From NCBI GenBank assembly GCA_031551525.1, contig JAVBNN010000049.1:1-19519 (forward strand): 19,519 nt of DNA. Reading direction: 5' to 3'. Positions 1-7,145 of the stretch are shown piece by piece; the first letter of the stretch is position 1, and each line of letters starts with the position of its first letter. Below the pieces are notes generated by a model that saw only the letters and a list, made by a program, of their open reading frames with translations, was not told the DNA's origin and did no database searches. Source of the stretch: JAVBNN01 sp031551525. GTDB lineage: Bacteria > Bacillota > Negativicutes > Acidaminococcales > JAISLQ01. The translations under genes and the position numbers were made by a program.

Positions 1-1280
1 TTCGACAAGGCGGCCTCTTCTATCTCCAGTTGCAAAATGCGCCGCCTTATCTCGTCGAGTTCGGCAGGGAGAGAGTCTATTTCTGTCCGCAAACGGGCCG
101 CTGCTTCGTCCATCAGGTCGATGGCCTTGTCCGGCAGGAAACGGTCGGCGATATAGCGCTCAGACAATACCGCTGCCGCCACCAGCGCGGAGTCTTTTAT
201 TCTTACTCCGTGGTGCACTTCGTAGCGCTCTTTTAAGCCGCGCAGTATGGAAATAGTATCTTCCACACTGGGTTCGCGTACCATGACCGGCTGAAAGCGG
301 CGCTCGAGGGCGGCGTCTTTCTCTATGTGCTTTCTATATTCGTTGAGAGTAGTGGCGCCGATGCAGCGCAGTTCACCGCGCGCCAGCATGGGTTTTAGAA
401 TGTTACCCGCGTCCATCGATCCTTCTGCCGCGCCCGCGCCGACTACCGTGTGCAGTTCGTCGATGAACATGATGATCTCGCCGTCTGAATCGGTGACCGC
501 TTTCAAAACGGTTTTCAGCCGTTCTTCAAATTCCCCGCGGAACTTTGCCCCCGCTACGAGAGCTGCCAGGTCGAGCGCGTAGAGGGTTTTCCCTTTGAGC
601 ATCTCCGGCACGTCACCGGCCACGATGCGCCGGGCGAGGCCCTCTACTATGGCTGTTTTACCAACGCCCGGCTCGCCGATGAGTACCGGGTTATTTTTCT
701 TGCGCCGCGAAAGTATTTCCACCACACGGCGTATCTGTTCGTCGCGCCCGATGACTGGGTCGAGCTTACCTGTCCGCGCCTTGGCGGTCAGGTCCTGTCC
801 GTATTTTTCGAGCGTCTGGCGGGTAGCGTCGTCTTCGCCGTGCGCGGCTTTATAGGCCGGGGCCAGTTGATCTATTCTTTTTCTGGTGATACCGTATTTT
901 TTGCACAGGTCCACCACTTCGCTCTCGCCGTCTTCGGCCAAGGCCCACAGTATATGCAGGGGTTCGAGTGAGGGGGCTTTTTCCTTGTCTTTCGCCTCTT
1001 CAGCCCGCATGAGGATACGGCTGGCCGCTGCGTTCATCCTGAGCGCGCTTTCCTGTCCACGCACGGCGGGCAGGCGCTTCAAAAGCCCCTCCACCGCAGT
1101 TTTGAAGGCCGCGCTATCCGCCTTGCCCTCGGCCAGCAAGAAAGTCAAGAATTTATCTGTTTCCGCCAGTGCGGAAAGGATATGTACACCGCCCAGTTCC
1201 TGGTTATAGTTGAGCAGTGCTTTTCTTTGCGCCAGTTCAAGCAACTGGCTGGTCATTTCGCTGTAATTTTCCGGATTCAT
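1..1280 (-). CDS. clpB: ClpB protein disaggregase, N-terminal 426 residues (runs off the left edge)
   Basis: ATP-driven cytosolic disaggregase that rescues aggregated proteins together with DnaK. The visible 426 residues hold a Clp N-domain (about 1-145) and most of AAA+ module 1: Walker A GEPGVGKT at 202-209, Walker B ending FIDE at 272-275, the sensor-1 stretch GATT at 308-311, and an arginine-finger segment ERRFQPV from 326. The coiled-coil middle domain is just starting (from about 400) when the window ends. Reading frame is open throughout. The ATG at 1280 has a strong ribosome site (GGGAGGG, 6 bases upstream). The N-domain second repeat is rather diverged from the classical sequence (seen). 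No CIRCE or CtsR-type repeats are visible in the 80 bases upstream, so the usual Firmicute heat-shock operators are not evident here. ClpB rather than ClpC is favoured by the N-domain and by the start of a long middle domain; the proof lies outside the window. Confidence 0.95.
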   Translation of the reverse strand, partial: MNPENYSEMTSQLLELAQRKALLNYNQELGGVHILSALAETDKFLTFLLAEGKADSAAFKTAVEGLLKRLPAVRGQESALRMNAAASRILMRAEEAKDKEKAPSLEPLHILWALAEDGESEVVDLCKKYGITRKRIDQLAPAYKAAHGEDDATRQTLEKYGQDLTAKARTGKLDPVIGRDEQIRRVVEILSRRKKNNPVLIGEPGVGKTAIVEGLARRIVAGDVPEMLKGKTLYALDLAALVAGAKFRGEFEERLKTVLKAVTDSDGEIIMFIDELHTVVGAGAAEGSMDAGNILKPMLARGELRCIGATTLNEYRKHIEKDAALERRFQPVMVREPSVEDTISILRGLKERYEVHHGVRIKDSALVAAAVLSERYIADRFLPDKAIDLMDEAAARLRTEIDSLPAELDEIRRRILQLEIEEAALS

Positions 1281-1311
1281 GAAAATCCCTCCCAAAAGTT
1301 TTTTACAATGG

Positions 1312-1318
1312 TATAATA
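1312..1318. promoter_or_regulatory. Overlapping, oppositely oriented -10 boxes between clpB and the RMD1-like gene
   Basis: The plus strand has a perfect TATAAT at 1312-1317 preceded by TG one base away, an extended -10. The minus strand reads TATTAT at 1318-1313, one mismatch from consensus. Predicted starts are near 1324 (plus) and 1306 (minus), giving leaders of about 37 and 26 bases to the two ATGs, both with good ribosome sites. No convincing -35 box is seen for either direction. Confidence 0.5.
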
Positions 1319-1360
1319 AACACAATTAAAGTATTTTATGTTCAACTGGAGGCTATATTT

Positions 1361-2422
1361 ATGAACAGCGCGATAATAGTATACCGGCTCTTTGATATAG
1401 CCGACGAGATCGACCTCGACCACGTGCAGGCCTTGTGGGCCGCCCGCAACAAGATCGCTTCCCGGCTGCGCCTTGAGCGTGTGTCGCCGAAGGCGATAGC
1501 TTTCAAGAACCCTCCTGTCTCTGTCGAGCTCGGCTCACACGAGATCGCCCTGGGCGAGAAAAGCCTCCTGGCCGAGATACGTGCGCGCATCTACGATATC
1601 GGCGTCATTAGTATCATCATGCGCTTTGACCTGTCGGCAACCACCAGCTATGCCGAATATCTTGATCTGGCTATCGCCACTGAAAATATGCCGGAAGACA
1701 AAGTGCGCGAATTTGTCGATCTGGTCGTCGGAACTATCGGGCAAGCTCTTGCAAAACCGCGCGAACCGGAATTTGAAGAGGACATGGTGGTGTATTATTT
1801 CCACGAACTCAGCAAAGACTGGGATATCGTCCCGCTGCTTTTGAAAGACCACGCGCCGATCAGCCAGCAGATGCGGGAAGAAACCCTCTCCAACCGGCTG
1901 TCTTACGCCGACGACATCGCTTACCTCACTTGGGACTCGGCCCTGGTCTATGACCCATCCGGCAGCATGGACATACCGGACCTTTTGGAGTTTGCCAATG
2001 CACAATTCCTTGAACTCAGATATTATGATATGATGCTGGAAAATGCCATCGACGCCATGTACGACGAGATAGACGATGCCAACACCAGAGAAGGCAAGCA
2101 GCGCCTCAAAAACTACCGCCGCATACGCGGCAACCTGATGAGCCTGATGGCCGATGTTACAGGTCTAACTGGCCGCATAAACAACTCGCTCCGGGTAACG
2201 GAAGACGTTTTCTACGCCCGAGTGTACGCACTTTATATCCGCCTGTTGCGCGCGGATTCCTGGAGGAAAAGCATCGACGCTAAAATGTCCGTTATCCAGC
2301 GCACTTACGGCATCCTCAACGAGGAAGTGGTCAACCGGCGCGCTGAAATGCTGGAGGTTGCCATCATCGCCCTCCTGACAATGGGAGTACTGCTAGCTTT
2401 TTACAATATAGTAATTATGTAG
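1361..2422 (+). CDS. RMD1/DUF155-like protein with a C-terminal membrane anchor
   Basis: 353 residues, beginning at an ATG with GGAGG 8 bases upstream. The N-terminal two thirds are soluble and acidic. The C-terminal third is helical (about 225-330) and ends in a single membrane segment at about 332-351, directly after the stretch NRRAEMLEVAII. That pattern, a helical region followed by an Asn/Arg motif, a Glu and a terminal transmembrane helix, matches the DUF155 (RMD1/SIF2) family. Its yeast members are linked to sporulation and mitochondrial translation, and its bacterial members have no settled function. There is no signal peptide, so most of the protein should face the cytosol as a tail-anchored protein. 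It is the only plus-strand gene here, divergent from clpB and converging on lemA. The family call rests on the C-terminal half; the N-terminal half is not clearly recognised. Confidence 0.6.
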   Translation: MNSAIIVYRLFDIADEIDLDHVQALWAARNKIASRLRLERVSPKAIAFKNPPVSVELGSHEIALGEKSLLAEIRARIYDIGVISIIMRFDLSATTSYAEYLDLAIATENMPEDKVREFVDLVVGTIGQALAKPREPEFEEDMVVYYFHELSKDWDIVPLLLKDHAPISQQMREETLSNRLSYADDIAYLTWDSALVYDPSGSMDIPDLLEFANAQFLELRYYDMMLENAIDAMYDEIDDANTREGKQRLKNYRRIRGNLMSLMADVTGLTGRINNSLRVTEDVFYARVYALYIRLLRADSWRKSIDAKMSVIQRTYGILNEEVVNRRAEMLEVAIIALLTMGVLLAFYNIVIM

Positions 2423-2519
2423 TTCTTCTTTTTAACTTTTTGACCTTTTGACTATATTTTATATCATTCACCAAATTTTGGCAATATGTTTATGAAAAAT
2501 TTCTTATATAACATAAACA

Positions 2520-2543
2520 GGCCACAGGCGCATGCCTGTGGCC
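2520..2543. terminator. Bidirectional hairpin terminator between the RMD1-like gene and lemA
   Basis: A perfect 10-base-pair stem (GGCCACAGGC / GCCTGTGGCC) with a GCAT loop, followed on the plus strand by a T-rich stretch and on the minus strand by a weaker T-containing run. It starts 14 bases beyond the lemA stop and lies about 100 bases beyond the stop of the converging plus-strand gene. Confidence 0.8.
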
Positions 2544-2557
2544 TTAGTTATTTTTAC

Positions 2558-3103
2558 TTAAAACTTCACTTTCGGCAGCGCTTTGTCTGCTTCATCCGCC
2601 CGCCAGAAGGAGCTTTCTTTGAAGCTAAACAGCGCAGCCACTATATTGGTCGGCACTGTTTGGATTTTTTGGTTGTACATCATGACAGTATCATTGTAAA
2701 ATTGCCGGTAGTTAGCGATTTTTTCCTCGATGTCGGCCAGACGCCCCTGTAGGTCCAGAAAGTTCTGGTTGGCCTTCAGGTCGGGGTAAGCTTCCGAAAG
2801 GGCGAAGAGCTTCGACAATACTCCGCTAAGTTCCCCGGAGGCGTTCATCATATCTTCCGGCGTCTTTGCCGTCAGATAACGTGACCGGGCGCTTATCACC
2901 TCGTCGAGAGTTGCTTTTTCATGCGCTGCATAGCCTTTGACAGTTTCCACCAAGTTGGGCAGAAGATCGGCACGCATTTTAAGCTGCACGTCTATTTGAC
3001 TCCACTGGTTATCAACCTTCAGCCTCGTTTTTACCAAATCATTATACATATAAACAGTTCCAAGAGCCACCAGCGCTCCTGCGCCGCCTACTATACCAAA
3101 CAT
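2558..3103 (-). CDS. lemA: LemA family protein
   Basis: 181 residues, typical LemA length. An N-terminal membrane segment (about 3-20) is followed by the family signature: a YN-LV stretch, then VDNQWSQIDVQLKMRADLLP and NLVETVKGYAAHE at about 31-63. The remainder is a long helical bundle. LemA proteins are membrane-anchored with the helical domain outside or inside depending on species, and their function is not settled. They are often encoded beside DUF2207 or TPM-domain proteins (known), exactly as here. The ATG at 3103 has AAGGGGG 8 bases upstream. It is the last gene of a four-gene operon, 30 bases after the DUF2207 stop and 14 bases before a strong terminator hairpin. Confidence 0.95.
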   Translation of the reverse strand: MFGIVGGAGALVALGTVYMYNDLVKTRLKVDNQWSQIDVQLKMRADLLPNLVETVKGYAAHEKATLDEVISARSRYLTAKTPEDMMNASGELSGVLSKLFALSEAYPDLKANQNFLDLQGRLADIEEKIANYRQFYNDTVMMYNQKIQTVPTNIVAALFSFKESSFWRADEADKALPKVKF

Positions 3104-3133
3104 ATCGAAAACCCCCTTGTTTTTTATCTACTC

Positions 3134-4975
3134 TCAGTCGGCGCTGCCGCCTCCGCCACTATCTCCGCCGCTGTCACCTCCGGACGATCCGCCACCGTCG
3201 CCGCCACCGTCGCTCCAGGAGCCGCCGTCACTACTGCTGCTGCTCCAGGTGGCAGCGCTAGCCAATTCGGATCCCACATCATCAAAGACGCTATACACAT
3301 CACTGTCACTAATATAATACAGTACGGGTAACCCATCTGCAATATCTTCAGACATTTGCGGATATTTTAGCGGCAGTTCTTTAAGGAGTTTTTCCGCTTC
3401 CCCGAGGGCTACCGCATAAGCCAGGAAACGCTCCCATATAGGCAGCTCCGGCAGTTCTTTTTCATCAAACAGTGTAAAGTCGTTGAAAAAATTCTTCATG
3501 CCACGCCACAACGCCGCTTCTTTTATACCCTTTTCCGTTGGCCGGTACTTGCCCCCGGCACTCATTCCTGCAAGGCAACTGAGGAAAAGGGCAATAAAGG
3601 AAGCCAATATGGCCATGCCGGACATTGCCCAAAAAGCCAGGATTAACGTAGCAATGGCCAGTAGTATCCAGAGAATTTGTATGCCACCCCGTTTGGATAC
3701 GGCAATATAACCCTTGTTAACCAAATTATCTGTGCAGTCCTCTTCAAATCCCGATAAAATATCAGAGGCATCTTCCTTGTTATTTTCAATATAGTCTTTA
3801 AAATCCTCCAGGCTCCCGCCTCTCGGAAGTGCTTTTTTGATAAGTTTGAGCAATGTACGTTCATGCTTTTGTAAAGCTGTTTCGTTTTTGCCACTAAAAA
3901 TTTTTATAAAGATATCCTTCGGGCGGTTTTTTTCGCCCAGGTTACGTCCTTTCATGGTGTAAAAACCTTTTACACACAGGTCGATAAGTGTCGCTGTAAA
4001 AAGCTCACTCCTGCCTTTGGCCACTTTGGCCGCTTGACACAGTTTTCCCGCCTCGGCCGGAGTAAGACCGGACGGTAAATCACGGTAGTACTGCGGAGCG
4101 TCTTGCGGGAATTTTATCTTGTCTCTCCAGTTGCGCAACACACGGACAATATTAAATACAGCCACGCCCAGCAGACCCCAGCCGAGAATGTCGTACATCT
4201 GTTCTTCTTCTTCCATCTGCTGACGTGCGGCTTCGCGCCGCCGGTTGGCCTCGTCGGCAAATTCTTTTTCCTGTTTTATGGCGGCTGCTTTCGCATCTTT
4301 GCCGGTCTTTCTTTCGCCGTCCGGGAACAGGGCGAGCGGCGCCATAACCCTCAGTTCTACGGGGTTATCTTTGGACAGGTAGCGTATACCAAAGACCGCC
4401 TCTTCACCGCTTTTCTTTTCGAACTCACCGGTAAGCGGCGCGTGCGACCAGATGAGTATGTCGTCTTTTTCCGCTCCGGGTGGGAGCAGCACGTCTATAT
4501 TTACCTCACTGATGCTTTCCCAGCCTTTGTCGATGAATTTGCGGTTGAGTTCGGCCACGTCGTTGTGGATGAACACTGCGTTTTTCAACAGGTAGGATAC
4601 TTCAAATGTTTTGGTGGTATCTTTGGCTTTATAATAAAACTCTATGACTTTTTTCCCGTCTTTTTCAAACACGGCAAAATGGCCGGGCGGGCGCTTTTCA
4701 TCCGGAGCGGGAAGCTGTACATAAGCTTGACCGTCTTCTTCAATCACTATGTCCTCTGCCGCCAGCGGCGCGGGGATAGGTATATCGCGTGTAAAACGCG
4801 TATATTCGCCCTTGAAGGTCATGGTGATCTTTTCCACTATGCTGGCGCTACCGTCCGGGTTGAGTGCGGCCGTGATGGCAAGTTTATCCACGCTGTAACT
4901 GCGCGGTTCGGCGGTTTCGCCGACCACTGCCAGCAAAAGAACAAAAAGTACTGTTAAAATAATTGTTTTTTTCAT
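3134..4975 (-). CDS. DUF2207 domain membrane protein with a Gly/Ser-rich C-terminal tail
   Basis: 613 residues from the ATG at 4975. A GTG six bases further upstream is in frame, but the AGGA ribosome site is only 3 bases from it and 9 from the ATG, so the ATG is preferred. Order: signal peptide (about 1-22); a beta-rich DUF2207 extracytoplasmic domain (about 25-215); a charged helix rich in Glu, Gln and Arg (225-258); a membrane segment (262-280); a cytoplasmic region starting with the family-like DLPSGLTPAEAG (299-310); a membrane hairpin (433-470); a segment ending FLAYAVALGEAEKLL (517-531); and an extreme Gly/Ser/Asp tail (578-613). These proteins commonly pair with LemA. Function is unknown; an envelope-stress or membrane-maintenance role is only inferred from context. 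It lies 14 bases after the preceding gene and 30 before lemA. Confidence 0.9.
   Translation of the reverse strand: MKKTIILTVLFVLLLAVVGETAEPRSYSVDKLAITAALNPDGSASIVEKITMTFKGEYTRFTRDIPIPAPLAAEDIVIEEDGQAYVQLPAPDEKRPPGHFAVFEKDGKKVIEFYYKAKDTTKTFEVSYLLKNAVFIHNDVAELNRKFIDKGWESISEVNIDVLLPPGAEKDDILIWSHAPLTGEFEKKSGEEAVFGIRYLSKDNPVELRVMAPLALFPDGERKTGKDAKAAAIKQEKEFADEANRRREAARQQMEEEEQMYDILGWGLLGVAVFNIVRVLRNWRDKIKFPQDAPQYYRDLPSGLTPAEAGKLCQAAKVAKGRSELFTATLIDLCVKGFYTMKGRNLGEKNRPKDIFIKIFSGKNETALQKHERTLLKLIKKALPRGGSLEDFKDYIENNKEDASDILSGFEEDCTDNLVNKGYIAVSKRGGIQILWILLAIATLILAFWAMSGMAILASFIALFLSCLAGMSAGGKYRPTEKGIKEAALWRGMKNFFNDFTLFDEKELPELPIWERFLAYAVALGEAEKLLKELPLKYPQMSEDIADGLPVLYYISDSDVYSVFDDVGSELASAATWSSSSSDGGSWSDGGGDGGGSSGGDSGGDSGGGGSAD
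3137..3244 (-). repeat. Low-complexity Gly/Ser/Asp coding tract
   Basis: The last 36 codons of the DUF2207 gene are almost only Gly, Ser and Asp, made from near-repeats of GGC/GGT/TCC-type codons. Such tails are common in DUF2207 and TPM proteins. The repetitive DNA makes it prone to length change, and on the opposite strand it creates a spurious proline-rich frame. Confidence 0.7.
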
Positions 4976-4989
4976 TGGCACCCGTCCTT

Positions 4990-5487
4990 TTAAGCTTGTC
5001 CGGCTTTGTGCAGCTTACTGTTTTCTTTAAATATATATTGATAGGATGCGTTTTCAATCAGGTATATACGGATAAGATCAAGTGTGGCAAACTTATACAC
5101 CCGGGACTCGGCCATCATCATGGCCGCCGGGGCGCCTGTGCCGAATGTCCGTTCCTTGCCGGGCGCCTGGTCTTTGTCCGACCACTCCAGCCATTCCAAC
5201 TCGCCGGCCGCTTTGGCATAGGCCTGACATGCATTCACATAGTTGTCCACCCGGTTTTTATCTTCGGCAAATTTATAGCCCGCCCGCAACAAAGCAACCG
5301 CATTGGCAAATTCCTCCTGCCAGGCGGACAGCTCGCGCTCGGCCATACCCCTCACCTCCGGAGTACTGAGCGCCTTTTCATAATAGCGGGCGAACGCTTC
5401 ATCTATCGGATTTGCCACTTTTTCCGCGGCAAAGGCGCTACCGCAAAACAGGAAACACAACAAAGAACATATTGCCAGTTTTTTCAT
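4990..5487 (-). CDS. Small exported protein of unknown function
   Basis: 165 residues with a clear signal peptide: Lys-Lys, a hydrophobic core with three cysteines, and an Ala-x-Ala cleavage site GSAFA before AEK (about residue 21). No lipobox is convincing. The mature part (about 145 residues) is predominantly helical and has no cysteine-rich or catalytic motif that I recognise; the helices around 27-95 are rich in Ala, Glu and Tyr. The ribosome site AGGGAGGT begins inside the stop codon region of the preceding gene, so translation is probably coupled. It sits 14 bases before the DUF2207 gene. I do not recognise the family. Its fixed position between another exported protein and DUF2207/LemA suggests a periplasmic or surface partner of that pair (inference). 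Confidence 0.75.
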   Translation of the reverse strand: MKKLAICSLLCFLFCGSAFAAEKVANPIDEAFARYYEKALSTPEVRGMAERELSAWQEEFANAVALLRAGYKFAEDKNRVDNYVNACQAYAKAAGELEWLEWSDKDQAPGKERTFGTGAPAAMMMAESRVYKFATLDLIRIYLIENASYQYIFKENSKLHKAGQA

Positions 5488-5497
5488 TTATACCTCC

Positions 5498-6553
5498 CTA
5501 ATCGAGCTTTAAATCATCAAACCTGTCATAGTGCGGTGTATAGGACAGAATAACATAGCCAAAATAAGAGGCTGGCGCTTTTTTGAGCACTACTGAGGCT
5601 TTGCCCAATGGTTCCTCTTTGCCCCTTCCTGGAACGTAGCTGAGCGTTATACCGGCCTGCAGTTCGTCGCCTTGGCCTTCTATGCGGTCCATTTTTACCA
5701 GCGCCCTATAACCCGGGCTTATTTGGTAGACTGCTATGCCGGTCTGGGTGCCGCCAACAAAGATATTGCCCGCTGCGGGGTATTTGTAAGTGCCGGAAAA
5801 AAAGTAATCTTTGTAAAGCGCTTCGGGTGAATAGTAATTTTTGCCGCTCGTATCGGCGCCTTCACTTTCCGGCCCACGACTGAAGTAGACAACTCCGCCG
5901 TCCTCTACAGCGCCGGTTTTCCTGTAATCGCCTTCACTCACTAAGTAGGAGAGTATCTGATTGATGGTTTTTTCGTCAGGGCCGTTGTCTTTATCAAAAG
6001 CATCATAGTGCAGCATTTGGCTGAAGCCTATCGCCCAGATCAGTCGTTGGTAGCTGATGAGCGGCTGCAAGGTTATCGTCGCCTGACCTTTGAGGCGGTC
6101 ATGGTCCGTCAGGGGATAAATGAACAGATAACTGGCTACCCGGTCTTTATCTACTACTGCGTATTCAGAAAATACGCTTTCCACTCCATCTATGCCGCCT
6201 CCGCCCGTGTAGCTGATCGTATAGGAGGTATCGGTAGATGAACTGTCTATGATGCGAGAGACGTTTTCTTTGACCTTGGCCAATAGGCTGTGACCGGTAG
6301 CGCCTTCCGTGTTGAAGCGGCCGCGCACCCCGAGCTTGTATTGTCCATCGTTGGTCGCCATTTCCACCCCGCTCTCGTCGGCTTCGGGCATGGAGCGTTC
6401 GAACATGTCGGGGAACGCGAGCTGGTAGTCAAAGCGGCTGTTATGATAGTTGCCCTGGCCGATTTTCGGCGGCAAGGCGCCTTCTACTATAAGGCCACAG
6501 GAAAAAATGCACATCAAAACCAAAAAGAATATCCTTGAAAGTCTTCTCGACAT
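5498..6553 (-). CDS. Exported protein of unknown function, first gene of the DUF2207/LemA operon
   Basis: 351 residues from an ATG with an excellent AGGAGGT site 8 bases upstream. The N-terminus (RR, then a hydrophobic stretch 8-24) is a signal peptide. Cleavage is probably near VEGA (23-26). The Cys in IFSC is not in a proper lipobox. The mature protein looks mainly beta: alternating hydrophobic residues, many Gly, Tyr and Ser, a GGGG turn near 116-119, and two segments (about 37-200 and 205-345) of similar general texture that could be two related domains. The segment near residues 40-60, with a phenylalanine-rich FDYQLAFPDMF, resembles the start of exported lipoprotein-like domains, but no family is recognised. 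The stop codon overlaps the ribosome site of the next gene, so it is co-translated with it. Confidence 0.75.
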   Translation of the reverse strand: MSRRLSRIFFLVLMCIFSCGLIVEGALPPKIGQGNYHNSRFDYQLAFPDMFERSMPEADESGVEMATNDGQYKLGVRGRFNTEGATGHSLLAKVKENVSRIIDSSSTDTSYTISYTGGGGIDGVESVFSEYAVVDKDRVASYLFIYPLTDHDRLKGQATITLQPLISYQRLIWAIGFSQMLHYDAFDKDNGPDEKTINQILSYLVSEGDYRKTGAVEDGGVVYFSRGPESEGADTSGKNYYSPEALYKDYFFSGTYKYPAAGNIFVGGTQTGIAVYQISPGYRALVKMDRIEGQGDELQAGITLSYVPGRGKEEPLGKASVVLKKAPASYFGYVILSYTPHYDRFDDLKLD

Positions 6554-6576
6554 AGGTACTACCTCCTAAAAGTACG

Positions 6577-6610
6577 GAAAAACCCTTTACCAAAGGATAA
6601 AGGGTTTTTC
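6577..6610. terminator. Perfect 13-bp inverted repeat, terminator after the DUF1036-like gene
   Basis: Arms GAAAAACCCTTTA (6577-6589) and TAAAGGGTTTTTC (6598-6610) are perfectly complementary around an 8-base loop. The built-in A and T runs give a U-tract in either direction. It begins 12 bases after the stop of the minus-strand gene ending at 6623 and ends only 23 bases before the ATG at 6553. A terminator or attenuator role is inferred from structure. Confidence 0.75.
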
Positions 6611-6622
6611 ACTATTTAGTTG

Positions 6623-7057
6623 TCAGGGTTTCCAATAAATATAGCCATTGTTTTCGGCATACCAGCGATCAAAACCTACCTGCCGACGGCCATCGCCGCT
6701 CGGGCAAGTTTGCCCGGCTACATATTCAAAGGCACCGCTTATAACTGTATATTTACGTTCGCTACCCCAACTTGCTTCACTGGTATGAGCGTGAATATAC
6801 ATGTTATTTTGTTTGGTAGAGCTGGAAAAACTCAGGTTGCGTGTGCTGTTTGGTGAAACGCTGTACCAGCCTTTCACAAGCCAGGTGTTTCTCGCATCGT
6901 TAAACATGACCAAGGCAACTTGCATAGTCTGGCTGTAGGGGTTTTTGACCTGAACGGTGATCGCCTCGGCTTCTTTGGGCATAGCAACAAACGACAATGA
7001 AAATAACAGGAAAAATGTCGCCGCCAATTTAAAAGCATGGTTTTGCACTTTTGTCAT
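6623..7057 (-). CDS. Small exported DUF1036-like protein
   Basis: 144 residues from the ATG at 7057, preceded by GAGGTG. A longer in-frame reading would start inside the -35 box of the promoter and is rejected. Signal peptide 1-32, ending AEA before ITV. The mature domain (about 112 residues) begins VQVKNPYSQTMQVALVMF and contains W59, then KGWYSVSPNST (62-72), then YIHAH (87-91). The order Asn-based strand, Trp, Gly-Trp with a Val-x-Pro turn, and a late Tyr/His strand follows the DUF1036 pattern, a small beta domain of unknown function. Only one cysteine (118) remains in the mature part. It is transcribed from a strong promoter just upstream and followed by a strong hairpin. The adjacent LuxR regulator is a plausible controller (inference). 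Confidence 0.7.
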   Translation of the reverse strand: MTKVQNHAFKLAATFFLLFSLSFVAMPKEAEAITVQVKNPYSQTMQVALVMFNDARNTWLVKGWYSVSPNSTRNLSFSSSTKQNNMYIHAHTSEASWGSERKYTVISGAFEYVAGQTCPSGDGRRQVGFDRWYAENNGYIYWKP

Positions 7058-7096
7058 AAAACACACCTCGCTTAAAAAATTTGTTTCTATCTTTAT

Positions 7097-7126
7097 ATGA
7101 TAAAAGCAAAGTTTATGCATTGTCAA
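7097..7126 (-). promoter_or_regulatory. Strong sigma-70 type promoter of the DUF1036-like gene
   Basis: On the minus strand, a perfect TTGACA (7126-7121), an 18-base spacer, then TATCAT (7102-7097, one mismatch from consensus). The predicted start near 7090 gives a leader of about 33 bases to the ATG at 7057. Confidence 0.8.
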
Positions 7127-7127
7127 T

Positions 7128-7141
7128 TATACGAACGTATA
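7128..7141. promoter_or_regulatory. Dyad TATACG-AA-CGTATA directly upstream of the -35 box
   Basis: A perfect 6+6 inverted repeat centred about 44 bases before the predicted transcription start. This is where a class II activator normally sits. It lies in the few bases between the LuxR-type regulator's stop codon and the -35 box. Binding by that regulator is inference. Confidence 0.5.
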
Positions 7142-7145
7142 CAAT

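Noticed and set aside
1281..1360. Heat-shock operator (CIRCE or CtsR box) upstream of clpB
   Set aside because: Looked for on both strands; no matching inverted repeat or heptad repeats are present.
1535..2005. Minus-strand open frame inside the RMD1-like gene
   Set aside because: No ribosome site and no recognisable domain; the plus-strand frame is complete and well initiated.
3117..3317. Proline-rich plus-strand frame
   Set aside because: Mirror of the Gly/Ser tail of the DUF2207 protein.
4103..4957. Plus-strand open frame (284 codons) opposite the DUF2207 gene
   Set aside because: Shadow of the real minus-strand gene; Phe/Val/Gly-rich translation with no ribosome site or domain.
6630..6680. 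Possible promoter for the LemA operon (TTGATC and TATATT on the minus strand)
   Set aside because: The spacing is 23 bases, too long for a sigma-70 promoter.
6701..6716. Inverted repeat CGGGCAA-GT-TTGCCCG
   Set aside because: Lies within the coding region for GQTCP of the DUF1036-like protein with no T-run; most likely a coding coincidence.
7058..7126. N-terminal extension of the DUF1036-like protein
   Set aside because: Its start would lie inside the -35 box of the promoter, upstream of the transcription start, and would displace the signal peptide.
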